Source: Owenia fusiformis (Eukaryota > Annelida > Polychaeta > Sabellida > Oweniidae). From it: DNA of 64,000 nucleotides. Below the pieces are notes generated by a model, which saw only the letters and a program-made list of their open reading frames with translations, searched no databases and was not told the DNA's origin. The stretch's first letter is position 1, and each line of letters opens with the position of its first letter. A program made the translations under genes and the position numbers. The DNA lies in contig CAIIXF020000004.1 in the NCBI GenBank assembly GCA_903813345.2, positions 15,571,196 through 15,635,195 on the forward strand. Direction: 5' to 3'. Shown here one piece after another: positions 34,427 through 45,210 of the stretch.

Positions 34427-35244
34427 TTGCATAAACGTTCACGAAGGGGTGCACATAAACGCAATAACAATGCCCATTTTCCTTTAAGTATTGCTTTCAA
34501 CAATGTAGAATACTTAGGATTAGCAAAACAACATGAACTTGATAATCATCTGTCAATGAAACAGTTTGACATTGTAGGAGTGTGTGAAACGTTTTTCAAA
34601 GACTCGAATACCCCTACTGTCAGTAATAAGCAATATGAATGGTTTGGTAAGAACAGAATCAATAGATCTGGTGGTGGTGTTGTTTTTTCATAAAAAGAGA
34701 TAAAGTTACTACTTTAAAAGAAAACCACTTAGATTCACTTAATGATGAATTTGAAAGATATTGGTTAAAGGTAAAGATAGTCAATGTAATTCTTAATGTT
34801 GGAGTCGCATATTTCCCAAATGATGGGAAGAATCCTGCTCTTACAGAAGCCCTTACTGAGGAACTAATCAAAGACGTTTCTCAATTTGATAATAGCAACG
34901 AATGTACCCTCCTTATGGGTGACTTTAATGGACGCATAAAAGAATTCAATAGTGGTCAAAGCAGTCACAATGGTAAATTCATAGAAGTCCTCAGTGAGGC
35001 AACCAATTGTACTATACTTAATTTAACGGAAGAATGTGAAGTAACATGGGCCCGCAACAACCAGTCATCCACACTTGATTATATTTTGGTCAATGACAGA
35101 TTTATGAGTATTTATGATAAAATGGTTATTCATGAAAATCATGATGTATCTATTGGCAGTAGCCACGCTTTTCTTGTTGTTGAAGGCTCTTGTTGCGGGT
35201 CAGATTCTAAACCCAAATCAAAAATAAAATGTCAAATGAAGTAA
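34427..35244 (+). pseudogene. LINE AP-like endonuclease domain
   Basis: The APE-type endonuclease nicks the target to prime reverse transcription. Seen in order: DIVGVCETFF (with the catalytic Glu region), GGGVVF, then after a 1 bp slip in a T-run near 34685 the frame continues with VGVAYFPNDG, LLMGDFNGRI (34912-34932), WARNNQSSTLDYILVN and IGSSHAFLV. The last motif is normally SDH; here it reads SSH (35158-35166), so the Asp that orients the catalytic His is lost. With the frameshift this makes the domain inactive. Confidence 0.8.
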
Positions 35245-35626
35245 TTAAAACACCAAGTTGGAAAATCTCAGAAAATACAGACTGGGCAAAGTTCCAGCAA
35301 CTTATAACAGAACAATTTAATTCCTGGGATAATTCTTTGTATAATAATATTGAGGAAGCATGGGCAGTTTGGAAGGGTTAAGTCAAAGAGGCAGCCTATG
35401 AGTCTGTGGGAACTAAGGTAATTTCACCCAAACATGTATCATTCTGGAATGAAGAAATCAAACAGTTAATCAAAAATAGAAGGGAAGCATGTCGTTTCTT
35501 TAGGTATTGGAAACGCACCAAAACATGCGACCCTAATGTGCTGCAAGAAATGTGGGATTTATATATTCAAAGAAAAGAGCAAGTGCGTGATAAGATTAAA
35601 CAAGTACACATTCAAAACCATATTAA
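35245..35626 (+). pseudogene. LINE linker between endonuclease and RT, left of insertion
   Basis: Continues the pol ORF: WKISENTDWAKFQQLI, one TAA stop in the AWAVWKG segment, then FWNEEIKQLIKNRREACRFF and KEQVRDKIKQVHIQNHI. This is the charged linker typical before the RT fingers. It stops abruptly at ATTAA (35622-35626), the target of the 1.03 kb insertion. Confidence 0.75.
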
Positions 35627-36658
35627 CACACCCGGTGATCGTGAATATGGGACGGAGGGGGGGGGGGGGAGCAGGCAATTTCTGCTAGGAAATTCAACAA
35701 ATCTGGAAGATTTATTTTTTCAAGGAAAAGTTTACTATTGAATTGCTAAATGGATAGGCACACGGTATGGTAGAATATGTTAGGTTTTCTGGGATTTTTT
35801 CTGAAACGATACGCATCTAAGGTATGAGATCTATTAAAAAAGGCGCAAGGCCATCAACAGGCACAAATCAACGTTTTTGCTATAAATCAAGCAACAATGG
35901 TCTGGACGACCTGTAATAAATACTTGTAAGTGATGTTATCATAACTAAATTAATGTCATTGCTGAATTTATAAAATAAGTTTCCATATGTGAAATAAAAA
36001 ATAATCTAAAATAATGAATTTGGGACGGAGGGGGGGGGGAGGGGACGGAGGGGGGGGAGCAATATGTATATAAGACATGATTAGAGATGTTTCGCGACTT
36101 TAAGTCCTTTTACTCCAAATGTCCCCATTTTTCAGTCTCCAGGGGCATATCATCCAGTTTCTTACTAAGTTAATGAGTTAATTTTTCAAATACAAGAATT
36201 CGTGTGAAGTTGTTTCACTTTATAGAATTATTACTCCCCCCCTCCATCCCCTCCCCCCCTCCGTCCCATTTTAATTGTTTTCGATTATTTTTTATTTTAC
36301 GTATGGAAACTTATTTTATAAATTCAGCAATGACATTAATTTAGTTATGATAACATCACTTACAAGTATTTATTACAGGTCGTGTAGTCCATTGTTGCTT
36401 GATTTATAGCAAAAACTTTGACTTTTGCACGTTGGTTGCGTTGCGCCTTTTTTAATAGATCTTATATCTTAAAAGAGTATCGGTTGAAAAATAATCCTAG
36501 AATACCTAACATATTTTATCATACCGTGCGCTTATTCAATTTGCAATTCAATCGTAAACTCTGTCTTGAAAAAATAATTTTACCAGATTTGTTGAATTTT
36601 CTAGTGGAAATTGCCTGCTCCCCCCCCCTCCGTCCCATTTTCACGATCACCGGGTGTG
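35627..36658. mobile_element. 1032 bp foldback inside the LINE, 5 bp TSD
   Basis: Ends CACACCCGGTGATCGTGAA on both sides, inverted, directly flanked by ATTAA (35622-35626 and 36659-36663). Arms of about 430 bp extend to 36060 and 36230 around a 169 bp loop. Each arm is bounded outside and inside by GGGACGGAGGGGGG-type runs. Removing the element and one ATTAA rejoins the LINE frame exactly (NHI to KIITK). No ORF with transposase features, so non-autonomous. Confidence 0.9.
36021..36060 (+). other. G-run block with quadruplex potential
   Basis: GGGACGG, a run of nine G, GGGG, then another long G-run within 40 bases; the mirrored C-runs lie at 36230-36268. Four or more G-tracts allow a G-quadruplex on one strand. 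Marks the inner arm ends of the foldback. Confidence 0.55.
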
Positions 36659-38260
36659 ATTAAGATTATCACAAAGAATGCCGCAAAGAAATCTAATTCA
36701 AAATCTTTTTGGAAAACATTAAAAATGTTTAATGCAAAAGCAGGACACCCAATACAAATAAAAGACCCAGATGACCCAAAATTTATAATAACTGGCCCTC
36801 GGAAAGTATCTCAGTCAATTGCTAAATACTGGAAAAATGTTGGTCCCAACAATGTAAATGATCATACAGTAAAAACAGACTTGTCTCAGCAACTTAGAGA
36901 GCTTCATATGTCATCTACATTTTCAGACAATGCTTTATTTGATGTTACATTTGACGAAGGTGAAGTTTCCGAATGTATCAAAGGGTTAACTAATGGTAAA
37001 GCATGTGGAACAGATCAAATTCCAAATTAATTTCTGAAGCAAGGGGGCCTAATATGATTAAATCAATATCTGAGATATTTTATCAAGTGAAGATTAGAGA
37101 ACAAATGCCCAAAGAATGGAAAGAAGGTCTTTTATTTCCCATTCACAAGAATTCAGATAAGGAAATACTTGACAACTATAGAGGCATAACAATAAATTCT
37201 AACATTTACAAGCTTTTCACCTCTGTTATGGAATCTAAGATCTTGAAGTTTTTTGAAGTTAATAACATTTTGGGTGACTTGCAAGGTGCCTTTAGATCAG
37301 GTTTGAGATTAGAAAATCATATTTTTGCCCTTAAAGGTATCTGTAGCATGAGGAAAAACAACAACCCTAAGACCTATTTATCTTTTTTGGACATCTCTAA
37401 AGCCTTCGACGTGGTAAACAGGGACCTTTTATTTTTACGATGATGGGAAAGGGGGATTCAATGCAAAGTCTGGCGCATTTTGAGGGACTTATATGTGGAA
37501 GTTAAAAGCAAAGTGATCTTTGGAACAATTTCAACAGAGTGGGAAGAGTGCAGCCCTGTCTATAGCCTAAAACAGGGTTGCTGCCTCTCCCCGACTCTAT
37601 TTTCCCTTGTTATGAGCGACCTTGTTGAAATGTTCAACAATGAAGATGTAGGGTTACCTTTTGAAAATGAAAAGGTCCCAGTTATTATGTTCGCCGATGA
37701 TGTTGTTTTACTTGCCGAAAATGAATCTACAATGAACAGAATGTTAAAAATTGCTGACATCTTTTCTATTAAATGGGGGTTCAATTTTAGCCCTAAAAAA
37801 TCAAAGGTTATGGTCATTGGGAAAAGACTTGACAAAAATAAAAATGGATCTTAGGCAGCCATGAATTATTTGAGGTTAAAAGTTATAAGTATCTAGGGAT
37901 ATATTTTGATCGGTCTCTAAAAGACTCCGGCCACATTGACTTCCTTGCCGAAAAATCTAAACGAATTAAAGGTATGATAGTCTCCACTTTGACAAAACAC
38001 TGTAATGTCATGCGTCTCAAATTTGGGGGTAAAATGTACAATTCAATGTTTGTCCCTGCCATTCTTCACGGCTGTCCTATATTCACGTTAAACAAAACTA
38101 ACACAGATAAAATGAAATCAATGCAATATAATATTGGGAGATCAATTCTCCAAATTAGGTGTTGCCCAGCCACTGCCAGAGAAGCATTTTTAGGTGATTT
38201 AGGCTGGAGACCTCTTTAGTCCACGGTATGAAATTTCTAGGACGTCTAATTAAGGAGTTG
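36659..38260 (+). pseudogene. LINE reverse transcriptase domain
   Basis: Reverse transcriptase of the LINE, which copies the element RNA at the nicked target. Seen in order: KSFWKTLKMFNAKAG, CIKGLTNGKACGTDQIPN (finger motif), WKEGLLFPIHK and NYRGITINSNIYKLF, QGAFRSGLRLENH, FLDISKAFDVVNR (first palm Asp), QGCCLSPTLF (37572-37601), MFADDVVLLAENE with the paired catalytic Asp (37696-37701), KYLGIYFD and CPATAREAFLGDLGW. Frameshifts or stops occur near 37025, 37441, 37852 and 38218. The palm Asp residues are all present, so loss of function is by frame breaks only. The frame is cut at 38260 by the 5.35 kb insertion. Confidence 0.85.
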
Positions 38261-38469
38261 GTGGCACCATATATGCATAATGATATTTGAGCTTATATTT
38301 AGATACCTACATGTGTCCCGCGTTTTATTTTTGTATAGCCGTGATAAATACGGCGGGCTTTTAGGCCGAATAATGCATGTCATTATCAGGGGTCAAAAAA
38401 CGTGTAAAACGTTTTTCGTATTTTTTTCATAATTTAAAGTACAAACATTAAAAGAAAATCACATGAAAA

Positions 38470-40200
38470 TATTTTTAATATATACATCAAGTTTCTTGGC
38501 TATCATTTTGCGGTATGTGTTCCTTGAAATACCTTATATATAAAAAATCAAGGTTACAACATTTTATGTCGTTTTTGAGATATTGGTGAAGCAATCAATA
38601 TATTGGCACCTTTATTACCTGTGAATAACATATGGTTATAATATGTCAATTTTTTACTAAATTAATTGTAATACATTTTGAGATATGGGCAGCCTTATTC
38701 AGGGGTCAATTGCCAATAAAGGGAGACTCGTTGTTCTTCCTTGTCTAATACCGTCTGCGATTGAAAATTGTTGCATATGGTTGAACATGAATTGGTTGCT
38801 TATATAAGGACCATATCTTCAACATTTGACTACATGGATCTTTGAGAAATGTCGGCAATAATGTAAAAATGAATCGATGTATTGCATCGCAGTGACAAAA
38901 TATAATTGTTGATATATTATACTGTTTGTTACACATTAATAAAAAATCAGAATTCTGAAGTAACAAAACATGAACGCACAAGTGGAAATGGAAAAGGCAC
39001 AGCAACAAATGGAATGTGTTCAAGAGTATACTAATATAAGGGAATATCAAAGCATTAACATGCAAAATGCCAACGCATATTCGTTACATACACCGAACAC
39101 CGAATATGTACTGTCAATGGACTTTATGTTGGAAACTATAACAATATGTCATAAGAAACACTAGCAATCCCAAAGTCAAACGTCTATCAACCCCTCCCGA
39201 CCCACGAGCTAAGTATAAACATCATTCCCAGACCATTACACCAAGTAGCACCTCATTATACTCGAGTCATTACAACACAAATTGAATAAAAATACAAATT
39301 GTGAGCCACCCAATACTCATAACAATACTAATAGTATATTAGATATACAATATTTAGAATTTGGTCTTAATGCTTTGAGCTAGATATTATAATTCGTTTA
39401 AGGTGACTGTTAACTTAATCGATTTTCAGAAAAAATTGAAAATTTCACAATCTTGAAATTTTCAAACTCTTCCTGAGAAGTCGTTTTTATTATTTCACAT
39501 ATGCTTGTGCACTGTAATTATTACAAAGACATCAAAGAACAACAAATAACTTTAGTTTGAGAAAAAAAGTGCCGTTTAAAGAATTTGAGAAGATTTTTTT
39601 CTGGGAGTAGCCCGCGAAAAACCGCTGATTCAAAATATCTGAACATTTCAGAAAATATACTTCAAACATATATCAAAAACGAAGGAGCAACGGAAATTTG
39701 AAAAATTACCCGATAAAAAAATTGGGATCAAAATAAGGAAAAAAGTACACTTCTCAAATTGTTTTTTTCTATATTTTTTTAATTTGTATGAGAGATTTCA
39801 AAATTCTAAAGCTCCTTCCATTTTGGGCTATATTAAAGGGATGTTTCAGAGAAATTAAAAAAAATGTTCAGGGACCTTTGCCGTGCTACTCTTTTTGTCA
39901 ATTTTTCTGTCAAATTTTCAGAGGACTCAAATTCCCATTCCAAAATGTTTACTGTTTCTATTTGCATTACCACAGTGAGCCTAGTTATATAAATGATAAG
40001 TGGAACTAAAAAATTGAGAGAAAATCCAACCAAAAGACAGTTAATTTTGATGGTCAGATTATACTCAAATGCCATGTGCTTCCTGGTTTCGGCCATTTTG
40101 GATTTTTTGATTAAGTTATAAGTTACCTTAACGTTTAAAAGGGTCAGCATCCCACTGCAAACCTAAAGCCTTCAGTTTTAGCAAGTTAATTGACGATGCC
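38470..40200. other. Interior of the 5.35 kb element, no gene seen
   Basis: AT-rich. A 64-codon plus frame (38970-39164, Gln/Glu-rich start) and a 106-codon minus frame overlap and show no family features. Nothing else supported. Confidence 0.45.
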
Positions 40201-40623
40201 TAAAATAATCCCCACATCCTTCAGCATCTCGAGTACATAAACTTATTTTACGGTCGCAAAATTCAGAAATTATTTCACAAAAAGGAACACTGTTCATTAA
40301 ACAAAACAAAATACCTCAAATAAAGATCAGTGACTATAGCATTTGGATTCACTCGCATGAACCAATCCTCTCATGAAAGCTCTTATATAGAACTAATAAT
40401 TCGTTTATAAATCACAGGTAATATTGCCTAACATAATGCATTCGCAAAAAAGTAACATCTCACATGAAAAATCAAAAACATAATAGCCTCATGAATATAC
40501 TGACAAACACGAATACCTCACATATAAATCGTAACTGATATAACAACTTCTTTAGTATAGTATATTCCTCGCTTATTACGTGGTACTGTATGAAATGCAC
40601 TCAAAAAACCTAATACTCCACAT
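40200..40623. repeat. Very degenerate tandem sequence (CCTCACATAAAA type)
   Basis: The words ACCTCAAATAAAGATCAGTGA, CATCTCACATGAAAAATC and CCTCACATATAAATCGTAAC recur at roughly 60-70 bp spacing, each followed by an ATAATAG or ATATAAC word. A further unit (GCGCCTCACATAAAA) follows the foldback at about 41057. Old satellite-like DNA. Confidence 0.4.
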
Positions 40624-41020
40624 CACGCGGTACTAACTTCGACCGTTAATTTGAATTTTTGACCTACCAGGTGCTTGAAAATCAAGGATTGCGAGTCTCA
40701 TACTGCACCGTTTTTCTTCAAACTTATACCATTAAAAGCAAAACAAAATTGCCTTTCTGTCGGTGCATTACTTGATTGTAAAGAGTCCCTCGTTCACGCA
40801 GCGTTTTGGTCCCCAGCTGTCGGAAGGCCCTCTTACAGCTGGGGACCAAAATGCCGCTGGAAGTAGGGCCTCTTATTAAGAGAATAATGTACCATCAGAA
40901 AGGGATTTTTGTTATGCTTTGAATGGAACAAAACGGTGCAGTATGAGACTCATAATCCTTGATTTTCAAACATCCGGTAGGTCAAAAATTCAAATTAACG
41001 GTCGAAGTTAGGACCGCGTG
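40624..41020. mobile_element. 397 bp foldback MITE with CACGCGGT end, copy 2
   Basis: Ends CACGCGGTACTAACTTCGAC and its near inverse. It is flanked by CACAT on both sides (40619-40623 and 41021-41025), a clear 5 bp duplication. The arms carry TTGAAAATCAAGGATT in both orientations. A tight inner hairpin TTTTGGTCCCCAGCTGT with its inverse lies at 40804-40851. Related to 25733-26055. Confidence 0.85.
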
Positions 41021-41137
41021 CACATAAAAACTTGAATTAATCAAACGTTATAGGATGCGCCTCACATAAAAAAAACAATATAGCATCACAGAGTGCACTA
41101 TTTGAAAGGAATACCTTTTATAAAATTTCAAATATTA

Positions 41138-41680
41138 TCACTACTACCCACCTAGTTACACAAACGTATCGTCAGTGTATCATGGCTGAACTACTTCCGG
41201 GATTTGAATTTGGTAAGATATTTTTATTTCTCGATTTACATCTACTTATAAGTCAAGATGTGGATTATGGTTTGGCTCGAAGTTATGGGAGATAATCTAG
41301 TTTGAGAATGTGTCGATGGTTTTAGGTTTGGTATGTTAACGAAGACGCATTTCACATATTTAGTCCCTCGCTTTTGTTACACTGACGACCGGCATTAATA
41401 TTGCCAATATTACACTGATATTGGTCGTTCATCAGTGTAACAAAAGCGAGGGACTAAATACCTGAATTGTGTCTTCGGTAACATATAAAACCTAAAACCA
41501 TCGACACATTCTCAAACAAGACTATCTTCCTTAACTTCGAGGCAAATTATTATCCACAACGTGACTTATAAGTAGGTGTAAATCGGGAAATAAAAAAATC
41601 TTGCCGAAACCTAGTCCCGGAAGTAGTTCCGCCATGATACACTGACGATACGTCTGTGTAACTAGGTGGGTAGCAGTGAT
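41138..41680. mobile_element. 540 bp foldback element
   Basis: The left end TCACTACTACCCACCTAGTT pairs with the right end near 41678. The arms are almost fully complementary over about 240 bp, including CGTATCGTCAGTGTATCATG and AGTCCCTCGCTTTTGTTACA. The centre is an AT-rich loop around 41410. No ORF. The duplication is unclear. Confidence 0.85.
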
Positions 41681-42569
41681 TATACAGAATATAGAATGAA
41701 GTTAAAAGAAACTTGTACTCCCCTAAAATAAAGTGTATGGATAGTACTCACAATTAGCAACGACCCAGGGACAATGACTACCACTCCACATAAATATATA
41801 TATGATATTGAACTTCTTCACTACTTCTTCAGCATAGAATTTACTCAGAAATGAGTAATACATGGTATTCAAGTATAAATTAAATTACCTACTTCATATG
41901 TGACATATAATTTCACCCAGAAACTAGTTTATCTAGCAATACCCGATATAAAGACAAAAGAGATATAGCCTGGGAGTAGCCATTTTGTCCCAAATTCTAT
42001 CCAAAATGTCATGAATATGTACGCACAAGTGCCAAATGCGAAAGACCAAAAATGACAAAACATAGCAGGAAAATGAAATGTCTAAGATCTCATTGCCAAA
42101 TGGAAAGAAAATCCAACTATCCCAAATCAATATACAACGTGAAAGGAAAATGTATCTTACAACACTCACAACAATTCGTAAAAGTGCAATTCGCATGGCT
42201 TTGGCGACATAGAGTTTGTGCACAAATGAATAATGCCTGATTTGATAAAAAGTTACAAATTATAAAATGAAGTATGGGTTCCTAAAACTCGAATGGAAAG
42301 ATCGGAAACGAGAGATGTTGGATTGCTGAAAAAATGAGAGAACCGGTCTTACAAAAAACGATTCGATGTCGTCTTTAAATATCGGAGGCTCGTCTGAAAG
42401 ATTGGATGTGTGCAACACTATAAATTTCTCCAAATTCCAATCGGGACTTTGCACGCGATGGATGAGTTGATATGACACCTTGGAACAACGATACATATCG
42501 TGAACACAGATGATAAAATATAGATAGTCAATGAAATAAAATATAAATGAGTGCCTTTAATTTCGTATA
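41681..42569. other. No gene seen
   Basis: Part of the 5.35 kb element interior. AT-rich, with frames of 62-96 codons on both strands that overlap each other and lack motifs. Confidence 0.45.
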
Positions 42570-42900
42570 ATTCACAATCTCGCCCTGCTGAATGAAATCG
42601 TCTCTAACGGTGTCACTCATCCATCACGAAGGTTGGTTTCTGGTTCTTATTAATGACAGTATGGCCCTCACTTATACATTTACATTTAGAATAGAACGAA
42701 CATTTGTCAAGTTATGATCGAAACAAAAACTAAATCTTGTCTTCGCAAGGGACAGTTCAAAAAACTAAATTACTATCTTGAATTTCACAAATCTTGCTCT
42801 ACTGCATCAAATCGTCCTGAATATAGTCACTCGTCAACCACGAAAGTTGATTTCTGGTTTCTTAATCAATCATTCTAGCGTTCTCATTTATAAAACAATC
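42570..42900. repeat. Tandem repeat, about 205 bp, 1.6 copies
   Basis: Phrases TTCACAATCTCGCCCTGCTG and TTCACAAATCTTGCTCTACTG, then GTCACTC and GGTTGGTTTCTGGTT against GTTGATTTCTGGTT, align at about 205 bp spacing. Confidence 0.6.
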
Positions 42901-43440
42901 GATAATTAAAACTGAAATATATTATAATGCATTCAATGTTTACTTTCTTACAACATTGCATGGTTATTTTATTGTGGGAGAACAGCATTGTGACACTATG
43001 ATATTTGCGACGCATTTGACTGCGCCTTCTTTATTCCTCGATGAATCAACTAGTTTAAAAATGTAAACATTCCAATACCAAAATTAGATTAATTATTTAA
43101 ATGATACATCCTTTATATTTTTATTTGATTACGTTTTGAATATCATTAACAATAATCCGTTGTTTGACCCTTGAAAACGCAAGAAATATTTCCGTGAATA
43201 TATTGTTTCTATAAGTACAAAACTAATATGTTACTAATTATAGATTTTCTGAATATTTCGCATAATTTGGTCACATCTGCTCTGTCTTATTTTTTCTAAA
43301 TAATAAAACGTTGAAAAGTACCCTAGTGCAATGCACTAATTGAAAAATGACATTTACGTTAAAATAGTATTATATTTCTATGTAATCCTAATCCCTTAAA
43401 TTATATATAAGTTTCGATTTACAATTTGAGTCTCATAAAA
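42901..43440. other. No gene seen
   Basis: AT-rich interior sequence of the 5.35 kb element up to its right arm. Confidence 0.5.
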
Positions 43441-43610
43441 TGCACTAAAATGCGCATGAAAAGTTTCACGTTTTTTGACCTCTTGTGATGACAGACATAA
43501 TGCGACCCGAAAGCTTTAATATTTTTTACCAAATGGCATTTTAAAAGCATAAGGACATATGCCCCTCCCTAAATATCGGTTCAAATGTCGTTATGCATAT
43601 ATGGTGCCAC

Positions 43611-44363
43611 GGATTTGTAATATCTATGAGCCATACCATGGACTACTTGTTGATGTCATTGAAAAAAGGCAAACAGATTACTTTATATATTTAAAATGTA
43701 ATATCAAAGAAGGGTCATTACATAAAAAGATATTTAAGTCTATGTATGATGGCTTCTGTGCTAATGATGAAAGCAAAGCATTCCCTTACTTTTCAAACAT
43801 AAAATCCATCCTAACAAAATATGGACTGGATGATGTTATCTACAGAGATGACATTGACTGGTATCAGGCTTTTATCAAAATATCAGATCAAGAATCAATC
43901 ATTTTAAATCTGCATTGAATGAAAAGTCTTCACTCTCACTGTATCGATGTCTAAATCCCCATCCCTTCTTAAAAAAATTACCCGACCACAGATTTTGACT
44001 TCTATGGGCAAAAATTAAAGTTCAAAGTTAGATCAGGTTGTTTTGGCTTAAAAACAGAATACAAAAAATGGGGACAGGGAAATGGAATATGCACGTTATG
44101 TGATTAAAATATAAAAGACACCATCCAACATAGACTTTTTGTTTGCCCTTTCTTTGGTAATGATAGGAATACTTTTTATAAAAATGTTATTGAAAAATGT
44201 AATCCAGCACTATCCTCAGGTATATTACCAGTCAGTGTGCAAATTAAAACATGTTGGGCCTTAGGTGAGGACATTTTTACATTGTGGGGACAAGAAGAAG
44301 CTTTTAATTTCGATAAATGCGTAAAGGGTCCTTTAAAATGTGTATATAAACCCCAGACCCAAT
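43611..44363 (+). pseudogene. LINE C-terminal zinc region, right of insertion
   Basis: Continuation of the LINE pol ORF after the 5.35 kb insertion. Recognisable parts: LHKKIFKSMYDGF, KYGLDDVIYRDDIDWYQAF, then past a stop KVRSGCFGLKTEYKKWGQG and a CCHC-type zinc motif (ICTLCD, then QHRLFVCPFF) near 44090-44150. Stops at 43916 and within the next 200 bp show decay. Same orientation as the upstream RT and followed at the right distance by the tail, so it is best read as the same element. Confidence 0.65.
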
Positions 44364-44470
44364 AACATGTTTTAGTTTCCTATATATAATGCCTGTAAAC
44401 TGATATATGCTTTTAAATGTGTTGTCAATGTCTGGAAGACCCATTTGTGTTCCGCTGTAATAAAAGAGTT

Positions 44471-44508
44471 TCCAATAAATAAATAAATAAAATAAAATAA
44501 ATAAATAC
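44471..44508 (+). repeat. TAAA/AATA microsatellite tail of the LINE
   Basis: AATAAATAAATAAATAAAAT and similar follow an AATAAA-type signal about 110 bp after the last LINE codon. LINEs of this kind often end in short A-rich repeats. Confidence 0.7.
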
Positions 44509-44704
44509 ACACGAAATTAATGAAATCTTTAAAACATGTATTCTTTCTAAATCGCCCATTAGCAATTAATAAATTTTTTGCTTTACACATTTGTATCAGT
44601 CTATTCTCAAAATTGTTTACTCTGTGGAGTCATGTGAAACTCGTTTTACTTTAACATTGTAATTCTCCAGCTGATCTATTGCATTAAACACCATTTTGTA
44701 TATA

Positions 44705-45208
44705 CAGGGTGTCAAATAAGTCCCGTCCCCCTCTACAGCCTAAACCAAGATATATTGTACCAAGTGTGATATATCATTGGAAAGGTCTTCCAAAGTTATG
44801 TTAATTGGTATATATCTGACATGTGTCAATCAGTCTCACAAATTTTTACATTATATCAATTGAGGTGACTATAAGCCTATAGAAACATGGCAATTTGGCG
44901 TATTTGGCAGGATTTTAAGAATCGGGTATAAGAAAAGTCATAGACCTAAAGATGACTAAATATGTATATGGCAATGAATTAAACCAATCTCTGGATAGGG
45001 TTAGGTGTGTACAAAATAGAGGTGCTAGGAAAAATGGTGAAAACTTACTATAAAGGACATCATGAAAATATAGGTGAATTTCATTCAAAATACTCAGACT
45101 TGGTGAGTTTTCATAACTTTCGAGGATCTTTCCAATAGTATATCACACTAGGTTCCATCTATTAGGGTTTTAGCTGTAGCAGAGGGGAGGGACTTATTTG
45201 ACACCCTG
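44705..45208. mobile_element. 504 bp TA-flanked MITE, long terminal repeats
   Basis: Ends CAGGGTGTCAAATAAGTCC, inverted, each next to TA (44703-44704 and 45209-45210). Similarity between the arms continues for about 100 bp (GTGATATATCATTGGAAAGG with its partner). Tc1/mariner-derived by target and ends; no transposase. Confidence 0.85.
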
Positions 45209-45210
45209 TA

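Larger units (their letters stand above)
38261..43610. mobile_element. 5.35 kb inverted-arm element inserted in the LINE
   Basis: Ends GTGGCACCATATATGCATAA inverted at both sides. A second matching block (GGTCAAAAAACGTG and neighbours) lies 109 bases in from each end, so arms are at least about 150-200 bp. Flanks GGAGTTG (38254-38260) and GGATTTG (43611-43617) may be a 7 bp target duplication with one change. The interior holds degenerate tandem sequence and two further foldbacks (40624-41020 and 41138-41680) but no transposase that I can see. Confidence 0.7.
32950..44508 (+). mobile_element. Near full-length LINE split by two foldback insertions
   Basis: In order: ORF1 with SGNH esterase and zinc knuckles (33.0-34.4 kb), AP-type endonuclease (34.4-35.2 kb), reverse transcriptase (35.25-38.26 kb), C-terminal zinc region (43.6-44.36 kb) and a TAAA-repeat tail ending near 44508. 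A 1032 bp foldback (35627-36658) and a 5350 bp inverted-arm element (38261-43610) interrupt it. Subtracting both leaves about 5.2 kb, a normal length for such a LINE. Several frameshifts and stops show it is dead. An esterase in ORF1 is known from the CR1/L2 group; the exact clade cannot be settled by eye. Confidence 0.8.
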
